Translations under genes and position numbers: made by a program
The notes under the pieces: generated by a model
Told to the model about the DNA's origin: nothing
Databases searched by the model: none
The model's input: the letters and a program-made list of their open reading frames with translations, nothing else
Source of the DNA: Chitinivibrio alkaliphilus ACht1
GTDB taxonomy: Bacteria; Fibrobacterota; Chitinivibrionia; Chitinivibrionales; Chitinivibrionaceae
Direction: 5' to 3'
Length of the DNA stretch: 64,000 nt
Assembly (NCBI RefSeq): GCF_000474745.1
Contig: NZ_ASJR01000012.1
Location: 1 to 64,000, forward strand
Shown: in pieces, positions 51,317 through 61,111 of the stretch
How positions within the stretch are numbered: position 1 is the first letter of the stretch
Layout of the letters: each line of letters opens with the position of its first letter

Positions 51317-52760
51317 GAGCAGTATCCTTTTGTTCATGTTGTACTTGTTCTTGCAGATTCATGACATGGCGTCGCATAAGTTCTGCACCAATATAGGAAG
51401 ATCGTCCCTGCCAACGTGGGGGTTTTATCATTACCACAGCGCAGGCAACATTTTGTTCTACATCATCTTCATCAAGAAGATAGCCCACAAACCAGTCAAC
51501 GAGGCCATACCCGGCCATGGTGAGCGTTCCGGTTTTTCCGCCGTAATGAAAGTCCCTAAATCGGGGGGAGTCTCGTACAAAGGTAAAGGCGCTCGTGGCT
51601 GTGCCATAGCGTGAAACATCCTTCATCATCTCATTTAATGGAGGGTAGTTTTTTGCCTTAAATGCTCTTCTCCAGTAACTGTCTGAGCGGGCGTAAACCT
51701 GTTTTTCTGTTTCAAGGTCTATTACGGAATCAACAATGGTTGGAGTAAGCATTATTCCCTGGTTTGCAATAGCTCCGGCCATAAGAGCCCCATGAATGGG
51801 AGAGATGGTATTTGTATAGGAGAATCCCGAGGCTGCTTGCGCAATCTCAAGATTTGTTTGTGGATAGTGGAAGACGCTTGTGTCTACGGGAAGCATGAAG
51901 GGGATTTTGGTATTAAACCCGAAGTTTTGAGCGTATGTATAGAGATTGTTTGCTCCTAATTCAAAAATACCCATGGTGCCAAAGACTGGGTTTATCGATT
52001 CGGCAAAGGCACGTCTGAGGCTAATATCAATTCCAGCACTGAGGTGTTGCTGAAGCTGATCCTCCTCAAGGGTATATTTATCACCATGATATCGAAGTAC
52101 ATGTTGTTCGGTATGCCCCAATATTTCTACAGCAGCTGTTGCGGTGACTATTTTTGCAATGGATGCTGCTGGGATGGACGCATTTGTATATACGGGGGTA
52201 GAGAATTCGCTCATTGATTCCGGATTATCCGGGTTTTCGTAACTGGAAAGTGAAAGGATACGCCCGGTCTTGGGTTGAAAGAGAACCACTGCACCGAAAC
52301 GGGGGCGATAACTTTCCATGAAACTTTTCCCTAATCGATTAAGGCGTGGTTTCATACTGTAGTGTACTATCATAGAGCGATCTTGCCAGACGAGAGTGTC
52401 CGGGGTGCCCGTAAAATCCTGTGATGCTGATTTCAGCAATTGTGGCAGATCATCATGGGTAAGGGAAAACGATGGTGGCAGTGTGGCAGAGGTATCAAGG
52501 GCTACTTCCTGCGTTGGTACAGTGTCGGATGGCTCGGTTGTGTCAGGGCGTGCATCGTCCTTGACAGGCGTTTGGTCTGCTCTCTTGGGAGGTTCCACCT
52601 CTCCTCTAAAACTGGGGATAATGACCCTGGAAAAGAAAAAGCTCACGAGTATTAGAAAGAGAACCAGGCGAATACGCCCCTTTTGGGGAGGGCCTGAAGA
52701 ACCGTTTCTTTTTCCGTACCGACGATGTTTATATGGAGTGTGTCCATAGTTTTTTGTCAT
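51309..52760 (-). CDS. penicillin-binding transpeptidase
   Basis: A 483-residue membrane-anchored transpeptidase: a basic N-terminus, one membrane segment (about 30-47), a Pro/Thr/Asp-rich linker and a catalytic domain with SIAK (Ser200, Lys203), SIN (255-257) and KTGT (409-412). There is no recognisable PBP2/PBP3 dimerisation domain, so it is shorter than those (about 570 or more). It cross-links peptidoglycan. ATG overlaps the glycosyltransferase stop (ATGA), giving the order GT2-PBP-era. Confidence 0.92.
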   Translation of the reverse strand: MTKNYGHTPYKHRRYGKRNGSSGPPQKGRIRLVLFLILVSFFFSRVIIPSFRGEVEPPKRADQTPVKDDARPDTTEPSDTVPTQEVALDTSATLPPSFSLTHDDLPQLLKSASQDFTGTPDTLVWQDRSMIVHYSMKPRLNRLGKSFMESYRPRFGAVVLFQPKTGRILSLSSYENPDNPESMSEFSTPVYTNASIPAASIAKIVTATAAVEILGHTEQHVLRYHGDKYTLEEDQLQQHLSAGIDISLRRAFAESINPVFGTMGIFELGANNLYTYAQNFGFNTKIPFMLPVDTSVFHYPQTNLEIAQAASGFSYTNTISPIHGALMAGAIANQGIMLTPTIVDSVIDLETEKQVYARSDSYWRRAFKAKNYPPLNEMMKDVSRYGTATSAFTFVRDSPRFRDFHYGGKTGTLTMAGYGLVDWFVGYLLDEDDVEQNVACAVVMIKPPRWQGRSSYIGAELMRRHVMNLQEQVQHEQKDTAHE

Positions 52761-53692
52761 ACCAACTCCTCACTGCTTCGGTCTTTTATCATGGGAGCAC
52801 GTTTTTTCCCCATATGAATAAAAAGCTCACCAAGAAGCCCCAGGGAAAAAAATTGGACAGCCACAATAATGGCTGTTACCGCAAAGAGAATAATGGGGCG
52901 GACATGCAGGGGAGAGCCAGAAAACCATTGAATGCCAAAGTACGTAAGTATTGATCCGCCAATGGCGAAAAGTATCAGGCTGAATATGCCGAAAAAATGG
53001 AGGGGGCTCGTCATATATTTGCGAAGGAATATAAGGGTTATAAGATCAAAGAAGCCGTTGATGAATCTATCTGCGCCAAATTTTGTTTTGCCGTATTTTC
53101 GTTTATGATGGGGAACGGGTATCTCCGTAACTGAGAAGCCGTTCCAATGAGCAAGAAGGGGAAGGAACCGGTGGCGTTCTCCATACACATCCAAGGAACG
53201 AGCCGCTTCTCGGGTATAGGCCTTAAATCCGCAGTTAAAATCATGAAGGCGGATTTTTCCAAAAAGGGAGGTGATGCGATTAAACACTTTTGAAGGGAGA
53301 TTCTTAGAAAGAAAGGGATCTTTTCGGTGTTGCTTCCAGCCGGAAACAACATCCCACCCCTCCGAGATTGCGTCAATGAAGTCTGGAATTGCCGCAGGAT
53401 CATCTTGTAGATCAGCATCCATGGTGATAATAATATCCCCCGTGGCGTGACTGAAGCCGGCGTTTAGGGCTGCGGATTTACCCTGGTTTCGTCCCAGGGA
53501 AATATAGTGTATTTCCCTGGGACATGCTCTATGAAGTTTCTGAATAATTTGTAACGAGGAATCGGTACTGCCATCATCTACAAAGAGAATCTCCAGATCG
53601 TAGCTGTGTTCGTGTGCAACAGTACGGATCTTCTCCGTGAGGGGAGTAAGACTTGCTTCTTCGTTAAAGAGAGGTATGACAACTGTTATCAT
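52757..53692 (-). CDS. GT2 polyprenyl-phosphate glycosyltransferase
   Basis: A 311-residue family 2 glycosyltransferase of the DPM1/ArnC type: VVIPLFNEEASL, LFVDDGSTDSS, ITMDADLQDDP with the metal site, HDFNCGFKAYTREA, and two C-terminal membrane segments (about 228-250 and 262-290). It loads a sugar onto a polyprenyl phosphate at the inner membrane. First gene of the envelope operon. Confidence 0.92.
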   Translation of the reverse strand: MITVVIPLFNEEASLTPLTEKIRTVAHEHSYDLEILFVDDGSTDSSLQIIQKLHRACPREIHYISLGRNQGKSAALNAGFSHATGDIIITMDADLQDDPAAIPDFIDAISEGWDVVSGWKQHRKDPFLSKNLPSKVFNRITSLFGKIRLHDFNCGFKAYTREAARSLDVYGERHRFLPLLAHWNGFSVTEIPVPHHKRKYGKTKFGADRFINGFFDLITLIFLRKYMTSPLHFFGIFSLILFAIGGSILTYFGIQWFSGSPLHVRPIILFAVTAIIVAVQFFSLGLLGELFIHMGKKRAPMIKDRSSEELV

Positions 53693-53706
53693 GGCAAATC
53701 CAATAT

Positions 53707-53740
53707 AAAAGGGGGGTAAAAATATACATTTTTTACCCCC
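53707..53740 (-). terminator. probable terminator of tex
   Basis: GGGGGTAAAAA (53712-53722) and TTTTTACCCCC (53730-53740) form an 11-bp perfect stem, followed on the minus strand by TTTTATA. It lies about 40 bases after the tex stop and just before the GT2 gene. Confidence 0.75.
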
Positions 53741-53778
53741 GGAATATCAGCACTTACAGGTATTCGGTACTGTTTTTC

Positions 53779-55950
53779 TTATTTGTTGAAGAAACTTACC
53801 AGATCTTCCAGCTGTGTTTGAGAGGGCCGAACCTTTCGTGGCGCATTCTCAACCTGCTTCATGGAGAGAGAGATTCGTTTTTTCCGTTTATCTACCTCTA
53901 CAACTTTCACACGCACAGGGTCACCCACGCTCACCACTTGATCAGGAGTCTCAATATACTCATTGGCCAATTCAGAAATGTGAACCAATCCATCGGAGTA
54001 GGAGTTGATATCCACAAAGGCACCGAAATTAGTAATATTGGTTACTTTTCCGTCGAGAATCGCTCCTTCTCGCAACTCGTTGATTCGCAAGGGTCGCGCC
54101 GGCTTACTGGAAAGAGAAATGTATCGTTTTGCCACCTTCAACTGGTTTGCAATATTTTGTTGAATAAAATCTTCAACCCTGCTGTCGTCAGCATGGAAAT
54201 CCTGAAGTAAGGCGGTGGTGCGAATAAGTTTTTCCGGAGTAACACCCAATTCGTCACAGACCGACTGTACCAAGCCGAATTCTTCAGGATGAACGGTCGA
54301 TTTATCCAAGGGGTTATCTGACTCTGGAAAAACGATATAACCGGATATGTTATTGTATTGCACTGCGTCCAAACAGTCGAGATCTTTCAAGTCTTGTTTG
54401 GATGAGATCCGTTTTTGCTGTTTTGCACGGCGAAGTTCACGCAGCTGAGACTCATCAAGTTCGAGACTGGTGAGAAGATAGTCGTTGGCTCCATTTATTT
54501 GAATACCGTATTCAAGGGCTGCAGCAACATAGAGGTCGTCAATTAATTCACCAATGACAGAACAGTCCAGAAGTTTTTCCTGCGGATGTATTGAAAAGCA
54601 GTGCGCCCCAACTTTACTAATAACAGCAAAGGGTTTCATCACGGAGAGAGCGTACGCTAAATTTTTAGAAATCTCCTCTGAGAGGCCTTCGGTCTCTTCA
54701 ATAAAATAGGCAGATTTCATGAGTGCGCTGGTTTTTGTTGTTAGAGGAACGCGTTCAACTTCCGGTTTTGATACTGTTACCTTCGATGTTTGATCAATTA
54801 CGGACTCTACATATTCCCCATGGTCATTGTTTAAAACAGCAATGCGGTTGGGGTGGTAGAGAGTAAAGAGTTGTTTGATCTTTTTTGATACAAAGGGACG
54901 TCCGTATTGCCGGATCGTTTCTCTGGTGCAGCGTAGCATACTTCCTAAGCTGTCTACCACAAGAATGTCAAGGGCATCTTCGGAGTAAGCCGAGGCAAAG
55001 AGAAGTGTTTTTTTCGTGCTCTTGGCATACTCTTCAACCATGGGACGAAGGTCCCGTTTCATCTCCTTTATCAGCTCATTTTCAGCCTGCTCATAGTAAT
55101 GATCCTTCACACTGGTTTCCACCATGGGATAAATAAGGCGGTTCCACGCATCTTCCAAGGATTCCATAATGAGCTGATCTTCTTCTGGAGCTGCATCTTC
55201 CCAAAAATGTTCCTTCATCAACTCCATGACATGAATGGGAGGAAGCGCTACTTTTACTTTAATATCACCAGCTTCTTCATCCTTTCGCAGATCAAGGATT
55301 TCCTTGCTCTCAAGGTCTGAGAAAAGCATGTTCTCATCGGTGTATTTATCATATTTCTTCTTTGCTTTCTTTTTAAAATGAAGGGAGACCATTCCTTCAT
55401 CTTCTGCAAAATCGCGGAGCATAATACGAACTTCTTCGTCAAAGCCGTAACGTTCTGCCAGGATATCCACAACACCTTTGCGAACATCATCGGTTGATTT
55501 GAGCTCTTCATCAGGGCGAAGGTACTCCTGGGCTGCAGCGTCAAAGTCAGTACATTCTCCACGGTGAATCTGGTCTGCAAGAGGTTGCAAGCCACGCTCA
55601 AGGGCAACACGACCCTTGGTGCGCACATTTGTTCTATGTCCGATGTAGACGTCTTCAATTTCTGCTTCGGAAATACTATAAATGATTTTTTCTTCATTTT
55701 CCTCATCGAGAAGTTCAGCCTTTTCCAGGACAGAACGGGCTCGGTCACGTAAGGTGACAAGCTCTTCCTGTTTGCGGAGAAATCGGTATATCTCAGAGAG
55801 TATATCCGTCGTCACAAAGGCTGATACGGTGGGAACGTAGTTCCGTACAAAATATTTCGAGTTTCCCTCGGTATAGAGCGTACAAATTTCTTCGGCAACT
55901 TCGTAAGGAAGCTCCCAGTTATCCTCTATATAGCCAGCAAATTCAACCAT
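53779..55950 (-). CDS. tex: Tex-family S1 RNA-binding protein
   Basis: A 723-residue Tex-like protein. An N-terminal helical Tex domain (about 10-190), a YqgF-like RNase-H fold (about 315-430, with LLFASAYSEDALDILVVDSLG), helix-hairpin-helix repeats (about 470-610) and a C-terminal S1 domain (about 637-705, with GKVTNITNFGAFVDI and GLVHISELA). The YqgF part is diverged from the common Tex sequence. Family members bind structured RNA and affect transcription and toxin expression. AAGGA lies 6 bases before ATG 55950. Confidence 0.88.
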   Translation of the reverse strand: MVEFAGYIEDNWELPYEVAEEICTLYTEGNSKYFVRNYVPTVSAFVTTDILSEIYRFLRKQEELVTLRDRARSVLEKAELLDEENEEKIIYSISEAEIEDVYIGHRTNVRTKGRVALERGLQPLADQIHRGECTDFDAAAQEYLRPDEELKSTDDVRKGVVDILAERYGFDEEVRIMLRDFAEDEGMVSLHFKKKAKKKYDKYTDENMLFSDLESKEILDLRKDEEAGDIKVKVALPPIHVMELMKEHFWEDAAPEEDQLIMESLEDAWNRLIYPMVETSVKDHYYEQAENELIKEMKRDLRPMVEEYAKSTKKTLLFASAYSEDALDILVVDSLGSMLRCTRETIRQYGRPFVSKKIKQLFTLYHPNRIAVLNNDHGEYVESVIDQTSKVTVSKPEVERVPLTTKTSALMKSAYFIEETEGLSEEISKNLAYALSVMKPFAVISKVGAHCFSIHPQEKLLDCSVIGELIDDLYVAAALEYGIQINGANDYLLTSLELDESQLRELRRAKQQKRISSKQDLKDLDCLDAVQYNNISGYIVFPESDNPLDKSTVHPEEFGLVQSVCDELGVTPEKLIRTTALLQDFHADDSRVEDFIQQNIANQLKVAKRYISLSSKPARPLRINELREGAILDGKVTNITNFGAFVDINSYSDGLVHISELANEYIETPDQVVSVGDPVRVKVVEVDKRKKRISLSMKQVENAPRKVRPSQTQLEDLVSFFNK

Positions 55951-56102
55951 TTAGGTCCTTTTTTGTAGATTTATATTTCGTTTGTTTGTTCATTATTTGA
56001 TTATGAAGAGTCGTTTTGTAGAGCGGTGAGTGCATTTTTGACGCGGTCCACCCTTATTTATCTCCCGTGCAAAATACAATACATGGCAATAGCCTGTCAA
56101 AT

Positions 56103-56741
56103 TTATTTTCTAAAACATCCTTTGAGACGATAGATGGTGCTTCCCCGGGCACTCCACTTCTCCTCGTATTCTGTTCGGATATTATCTTCCGGCTCTTGCG
56201 CGTGAAGATCAAGGCAAATCTCATCCAGTGTCATACCGAAACGGTGCATTTCCAAAAGAGAGAATTCAAAGAGGGGCCGATTGTCTGTTTTAAAGATAAG
56301 CTCTCCCTTGGGGGAGAGAACTTCCTTATAGCGCGAAAGAAATCTGGTGTGGGTCAGTCGTCTCTTTGCATGGCGTTTTTTATGCCATGGGTCGCTAAAG
56401 TTAAGATAGATAGTATCGATTTGGCCGGGAGCAAATACATCTGTTAGGTTGCGAGCATCCATCTTAATAAAGCGGAGATTGGGAAGGGCCAGGGCGAGTG
56501 TTTTCTCCAAACAGCGAATAAGGATTGAGTCGAATCGTTCCATACCCAAAAAATTGATATGGGGAAAGCGATGAGCCATTCCCGCAAGAAATGCCCCCTT
56601 ACCGCTACCGATTTCTAAATGAAGCGGGCCTGATTGGGGAAAAAACGAGGGTGCATGAAAGGTTGTATCCGGGTTCATGCAGACAAGGGTGGGATGTTGT
56701 GCCAGAACGTCCGGGGCGTGTTTAATATTTCTTTGACGCAT
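56103..56741 (-). CDS. trmB: tRNA (guanine-N7)-methyltransferase
   Basis: A 212-residue TrmB that makes m7G46 in tRNA. LHLEIGSGKGAFL is the SAM motif, and LNFSDPWHKKRHAKRRLT and FKTDNRPLFEFS are family hallmarks. The last gene of the chain tal, two DUF5683-like genes, the Lpd-like gene and trmB, starting 7 bases after the Lpd-like stop. Confidence 0.95.
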   Translation of the reverse strand: MRQRNIKHAPDVLAQHPTLVCMNPDTTFHAPSFFPQSGPLHLEIGSGKGAFLAGMAHRFPHINFLGMERFDSILIRCLEKTLALALPNLRFIKMDARNLTDVFAPGQIDTIYLNFSDPWHKKRHAKRRLTHTRFLSRYKEVLSPKGELIFKTDNRPLFEFSLLEMHRFGMTLDEICLDLHAQEPEDNIRTEYEEKWSARGSTIYRLKGCFRK

Positions 56742-56748
56742 GATCTTC

Positions 56749-58101
56749 CTACGGGGTCAGTAAGGGTTTGAAAATTTCTCCCATGGTGGGGTGTGGTAAT
56801 ATAAGATTTTGTATCTGTCTCGGGGGAATTTTTAACTGTACAATCATGGTGGCGGCAGTACAGAGCTCGCTGACTCCAGCCCCAACCATTTGTATGCCGA
56901 GAACTTCCTCTCTGTTTTCAGAAAAGATCGCGCGGGCGGTTCCACTCATGGGGTAAAATTCTGCGGAAAACTTCCCCGTATGTCCCAGGGGAATATCTCG
57001 GGTATAGCAGGAAATATTGCGGCGTTGTGCCTCTTCTTGGGTGAGTCCTACCGCGAACACTTCCGGTGTTGTGTAGAGTATTTTGGGAATAGGGTATCCA
57101 TAATGGGGGAGCGGGGCATCACGCAACAGGGCTGCACATGTTTCTGCGTCTGCAATTGCACCGTGGGCGGTCATCTCTGCGCCGACAACATCGCCAAGAA
57201 GAAAGATTTTGCTTTCCCTGTTTTTTTGTCCATGGGGAGCGATTAAGGGAGAATGGGGGGGGAGGCGGCGAAGGGCATCCATGGAGGGGGTCCTCCCGCA
57301 GCAGCATAGAAGGATATCTGCAGGTACAGTGGTTTGTCCTTCCGGTCCAATACACGTAACGGAGGTGTTCCGGGCTGCCGTAATTTCTGTGGAGAGGGAG
57401 ATGGTAATATTTTGCGCGCGTAGTGCCGAAAATAGGCGTCTGCGAAGGGGGCGGTCAAAGCAGGCAAGGGCGGTGTCCGATTTCTCGATAACATGTACCG
57501 TGTAGCCCAAGGATGTGTAGATTTGGGCGAGTTCAAGACCGGCAAAGGATGCTCCCGCAATTACCACCTGTGTTCCTACATTTTTCGGCGGGGGGGCAAA
57601 ATAGGATTCTCCCGGTTGATATCCCGTATATTTTGAGGTGTCGAAGGGGATTGTCAAGGTGCTTCCCGTGGCAACGGCGAGGTGTATTCCGTGGTAGTAG
57701 TTTCCGGTATCAGTGACAACACAGACCCCCTTATCAGATTCATTCAGATACTCACCACGTGAGTTACTGAGGGTGACTCCTGCGGTTTTGAGACGATGTT
57801 CCAGTCCCTTGCGTAACTGGGATAGTATGGTGTTGCTTCGCTCATGGGGGCACGAAAAGTCTGGAAGGGGGTGAGAGGGAAGTCCCAAATTTTGGGCAAT
57901 GAGACTCGTGCGCGCATAGGAGAGAAATGTTGTGGAGGGAATACAGCCTCGGTTGAGACAGAGGCCGCCCAGGTCTCCTCCTGTAAAGAGCATTACAGAG
58001 TTTCCCCTCTCTGCGGCGGCAAGGGCTAAGGTGTAGCCGGCTGGTCCGGCACCGAGGATAAGGAGATCGGCGGGATCTTTTTCAGAAAAGAAAGGTGCCA
58101 C
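56749..58101 (-). CDS. dihydrolipoamide-dehydrogenase-like flavoprotein disulfide reductase
   Basis: A 450-residue FAD/NAD(P) oxidoreductase. FAD motif LLILGAGPAGYTLALAAAERG, redox disulfide GGLCLNRGCIPS (CX4C), NAD motif VVIAGASFAGLELAQIYTSLG, second FAD motif IFLLGDVVG and a C-terminal HPTMGE His/Glu pair. It resembles E3 (Lpd) or a related reductase. No lipoyl-enzyme complex genes are nearby, so the disulfide substrate is uncertain. GTG 58101 is preferred (AGG upstream, MAPFFSEKDPADLL follows); a longer start would overlap the upstream gene by over 120 bases. Confidence 0.88.
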   Translation of the reverse strand: MAPFFSEKDPADLLILGAGPAGYTLALAAAERGNSVMLFTGGDLGGLCLNRGCIPSTTFLSYARTSLIAQNLGLPSHPLPDFSCPHERSNTILSQLRKGLEHRLKTAGVTLSNSRGEYLNESDKGVCVVTDTGNYYHGIHLAVATGSTLTIPFDTSKYTGYQPGESYFAPPPKNVGTQVVIAGASFAGLELAQIYTSLGYTVHVIEKSDTALACFDRPLRRRLFSALRAQNITISLSTEITAARNTSVTCIGPEGQTTVPADILLCCCGRTPSMDALRRLPPHSPLIAPHGQKNRESKIFLLGDVVGAEMTAHGAIADAETCAALLRDAPLPHYGYPIPKILYTTPEVFAVGLTQEEAQRRNISCYTRDIPLGHTGKFSAEFYPMSGTARAIFSENREEVLGIQMVGAGVSELCTAATMIVQLKIPPRQIQNLILPHPTMGEIFKPLLTP

Positions 58102-58789
58102 GGATACCTGTCTCGTTGTGAGTAACTGAGTAGGTGGGATGTATCTGTAACTGAGAAAAACGCTGCGTATTATAGTTTCGGGCTGAAATACGCGAATCGA
58201 TAAAGGCAATGAGTCGGTTTAGGGCCATCCCCCCTAAAAACAGGGCCCAGGCATCCTCCCATTGATCTGCAGAATCACGCAGATCGGTATAGCGCTCTTG
58301 GTTGGCCCGTGATGACCAACGCCATTCGTGATCGGGATCGGTAATTTTACGATCAAAAGAGCGGCCTTGTTCAAGGGCGATATTATAGTCATCGCTACTT
58401 TCAAAGATGCTCATGTAGAGCCAGTAATTATTATCGCGATCAAAATCCGCCTTTGTCCCCGCTTCTCGTTCTGCCAAGGCAAAGGCGTTATCCATGGTAC
58501 GGTTTGAGGTGCGCCGCGAATAGATCATGCCCGTAAGCACCACCGCTTCCACGGCAAAGTAGAGAGCTGCTCGTCGGTGATCTTCCACGTAGAGGTGTCC
58601 CGTACCGGGCACTGCCATGCTCATAAAGGCTGCGCCCCACTCACTTTTCATATCGGGATGATCTTCTCCCGTAATGTCAATGGTAACGTCGTCCCCATTG
58701 TCCTGTTCCATCTCAATACGGAGTTCGTCAGTTCCCCAGAGAGGGAGCACAAGAAGGTAGACACAGAGAAGAGGTTTTAGAAACGCCAT
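58082..58789 (-). CDS. DUF5683-like membrane protein
   Basis: A 235-residue protein: signal peptide (about 1-19), then SMAVPGTGHLYVEDHRRAALYFAVEAVVLTGM, the PGxGxxY-type pattern of DUF5683-like proteins with one or two membrane segments, and a C-terminal segment ending in Phe. Function unknown; probably envelope-associated. It overlaps the upstream paralogue by 13 bases and the Lpd-like gene by about 20. Confidence 0.78.
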   Translation of the reverse strand: MAFLKPLLCVYLLVLPLWGTDELRIEMEQDNGDDVTIDITGEDHPDMKSEWGAAFMSMAVPGTGHLYVEDHRRAALYFAVEAVVLTGMIYSRRTSNRTMDNAFALAEREAGTKADFDRDNNYWLYMSIFESSDDYNIALEQGRSFDRKITDPDHEWRWSSRANQERYTDLRDSADQWEDAWALFLGGMALNRLIAFIDSRISARNYNTQRFSQLQIHPTYSVTHNETGIRGTFLF

Positions 58790-60036
58790 GCAACCCCCGC
58801 TTCTGTGGTAAGCCCCCCATGCACATTACGATACATACTACTGGTAAGATGCACTGCATCGAAGAGACGTTCATCCTCAGCGGGTCTTCGTTGCGCTGAC
58901 AGGAGGCGTCGATTATGTCGTCGTGCACTAATAAAGGCATCGGTAGCAGACACGACATGATTTACGAGAATTCCAATAACAAAGGTTGTGCTGTAATCGG
59001 AGTAGTCTTGGCTCTTATCAAGCATAGAAAGATAGCGCTGTTGCGTAGATGCTGTCCCGAAGGGAGCTTCCAAACGATTCTCTCCCTCAGGGCGGTAATA
59101 AATAATATCGTACGCTTCTGCTCCTTCATAGGTCACATCCCCGTCTGCAATACGAACCTCCGTGGCTCCATCCCAGCCCTGTATCATGAGCGGGTTTGCC
59201 ACACCGAAATCACGGTCATAGGGATCTCTCTTGAAGGATTCCCATAACTCATCAAAGGATTCAACATCACCATATCCCAAACCGGCAACATTAAGATATT
59301 CGTAGAGATCTACGTCACCCTGAAACTCGCCGAGCTCTTCAAGGTTTGCGTAAAAGGTTCGTACGTCATCTTCTTCAAAGTGTTCGTCTAGATAGGCGTG
59401 AGCACGATCACGTTCATCATCGCTGTCACGGCTAAACTTTATTGCTCCGGCAATGAGAGCTATTTCCACAGCGCCATAAGCAGCAACTTTCCAGTTTCGT
59501 TCTACGTAGGCTTGCCCGAGCCCTGGAAGAGCCAGAGAGTAGAGCATGGCCCGTTGTGGTGAGCGATACTCTTCTATGTTTTCTGAAAAACTCACGACCC
59601 GCTCATCCTCAGTCTCTGTGGCTGTACGACTGCGACGTTGTTGGGGGGAAAGTTCCTCGGAGGCCTGCTTTTCTGTAGTGTCCGAAGAAGGATCTTCTTC
59701 AGAATCATCACGTGTGCGTCGTTGTGCTCCTGGCCCTCCCATGGCACCAATGGGCCCGCCCGATGGCCCTCCAGGGCCCCGTTGTTGCTCTTCAACTTCT
59801 TCCTGCGCTTCCTCTTGCACCTCCTCTTCTTCAGTGGATGGAGTCTCATCCTCTGTTTCAGCGGCCTGTTCTTCGATGCGGAATTCACGTCTGATAAGGC
59901 GCATTTCTTCTTCTGTCAAGGAGTCATCGATGCTTTCATTGAGCGTATCAGCCTGGGCATCTCTGTTACCCACGGGCTCGGCATTAATGAACAGAGGAAG
60001 AAGTATGAGAAAGAGCAGGTATCGTTTTGGGCTCAT
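58777..60036 (-). CDS. DUF5683-like protein with acidic low-complexity N-terminus
   Basis: A 419-residue protein: signal peptide (about 1-19), a Glu/Gln-rich low-complexity stretch (about 45-150, including QRGPGGPSGGPIG) and then AMLYSLALPGLGQAYVERNWKVAAYGAVEIALIAG, the same core as the gene downstream. The C-terminal VVSATDAFISARRHNRR matches the AFIDSRISARNYN of the partner, so the two arose by duplication. The acidic stretch fits a halophilic or alkaliphilic periplasm, but that is only suggestive. Function unknown. Confidence 0.78.
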   Translation of the reverse strand: MSPKRYLLFLILLPLFINAEPVGNRDAQADTLNESIDDSLTEEEMRLIRREFRIEEQAAETEDETPSTEEEEVQEEAQEEVEEQQRGPGGPSGGPIGAMGGPGAQRRTRDDSEEDPSSDTTEKQASEELSPQQRRSRTATETEDERVVSFSENIEEYRSPQRAMLYSLALPGLGQAYVERNWKVAAYGAVEIALIAGAIKFSRDSDDERDRAHAYLDEHFEEDDVRTFYANLEELGEFQGDVDLYEYLNVAGLGYGDVESFDELWESFKRDPYDRDFGVANPLMIQGWDGATEVRIADGDVTYEGAEAYDIIYYRPEGENRLEAPFGTASTQQRYLSMLDKSQDYSDYSTTFVIGILVNHVVSATDAFISARRHNRRLLSAQRRPAEDERLFDAVHLTSSMYRNVHGGLTTEAGVAWRF

Positions 60037-60048
60037 GGTTCCGCCTTG

Positions 60049-60999
60049 TTAGATTCGGTAGAGGGTCCTAATTTGTGTTTCAAAACTGCGCGTATCAGCA
60101 GCAAAGGCTCGAATGCCCTGAGAAAGTTTTTCTACGGCCATGGGGTCTTCGTTCATGCGCCAGCGAAAATCTGCCTCGTCAAGGCTCAGTTTCTCCTCTT
60201 GGCATCCTTGCGCACCCTGCGGAGAGAGTTCGCGCTGTACGGGGGTTGACTCCTTTTTCAACTCACCAAGAAGCTTCGGTGAAATTGTGAGAAGATCACA
60301 CCCGGCTAATCCATAAATTTGCCCTACATTTCGAAAGCTTGCTCCCATGACTTCGGTTGTGTATCCGTATTTCTTGTAATAATTATAAATGCGTGTTACG
60401 GAGCGCACACCCGGGTCTTCCAAAGGAGTATAGGAGGTATTTTCTGTGTTTGCGATATACCAGTCGTAGATCCGTCCCACAAAGGGAGATATCAGCTGTG
60501 CTCCGGCTTCGGCACATGCCACTGCTTGGGCAAAGTTGAAAATGAGGGTCATGTTACAGGAAATGCCCTCCTGCTCAAGGATGCGAGCAGCTGCAATGCC
60601 TTCCCATGTGGCTGCTATTTTTATCAGGATTCGTTCCTGTGAGACTCCGGCATCTTTATAGAGTGCGATAATACGACGTGCACGGTTGAGGGTTTCTTCT
60701 GTTGAAAAGGAGAGGCGAGCGTCTACTTCTGTGGAAACACGCCCTGAGATGTATGACAGAATTTCCGTGCCGAAGTTTACGGCCATCTTATCGAAAATAA
60801 GATCAAGACCTCCTTCGGTTTTTTTGCTATATTCTACGGCATCATCTACCAAGGATTTGTATTCCGGCAGCTGTGCGGCTTTTAAGAGCAGACTGGGATT
60901 TGTCGTGGCATCGGTGGGACGATATTTTCGTATTTCTGAAATTTCCCCGGTGTCGGCCACAACGGTGGTTATTTCTTTAAGATATTCCAGTTGATTCAT
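60049..60999 (-). CDS. tal: transaldolase
   Basis: A 316-residue TalB-type transaldolase of the pentose phosphate pathway. [12 protein letters not shown], Schiff-base Lys127 in [23 protein letters not shown] and [11 protein letters not shown] are intact. Length equals that of E. coli TalB. AAGGAGTG precedes ATG 60999. It lies 12 bases before the first DUF5683-like gene and may head that operon. Confidence 0.96.
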   Translation of the reverse strand: MNQLEYLKEITTVVADTGEISEIRKYRPTDATTNPSLLLKAAQLPEYKSLVDDAVEYSKKTEGGLDLIFDKMAVNFGTEILSYISGRVSTEVDARLSFSTEETLNRARRIIALYKDAGVSQERILIKIAATWEGIAAARILEQEGISCNMTLIFNFAQAVACAEAGAQLISPFVGRIYDWYIANTENTSYTPLEDPGVRSVTRIYNYYKKYGYTTEVMGASFRNVGQIYGLAGCDLLTISPKLLGELKKESTPVQRELSPQGAQGCQEEKLSLDEADFRWRMNEDPMAVEKLSQGIRAFAADTRSFETQIRTLYRI

Positions 61000-61111
61000 G
61001 GGACACTCCTTTTCCGTTTTATCGTAAAATAGTTTATGGAACGAGGAGTTTAATGAAATTGTCTAAAGGTCGAATGGGGGTATGGGGAGAGTGGTGCCTC
61101 TCCCCTCGATC

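Noticed and set aside
59546-60052. Long plus-strand open frame antisense to the acidic DUF5683-like gene
   Set aside because: It is Ser-rich only because it mirrors Glu/Gln codons of the opposite strand; it has no ribosome binding site and no family pattern.
61084-61105. GGGGAGAG/CTCTCCCC hairpin after the phosphoglucomutase gene
   Set aside because: A good stem, but no T run follows on the minus strand, so I do not call it an intrinsic terminator.
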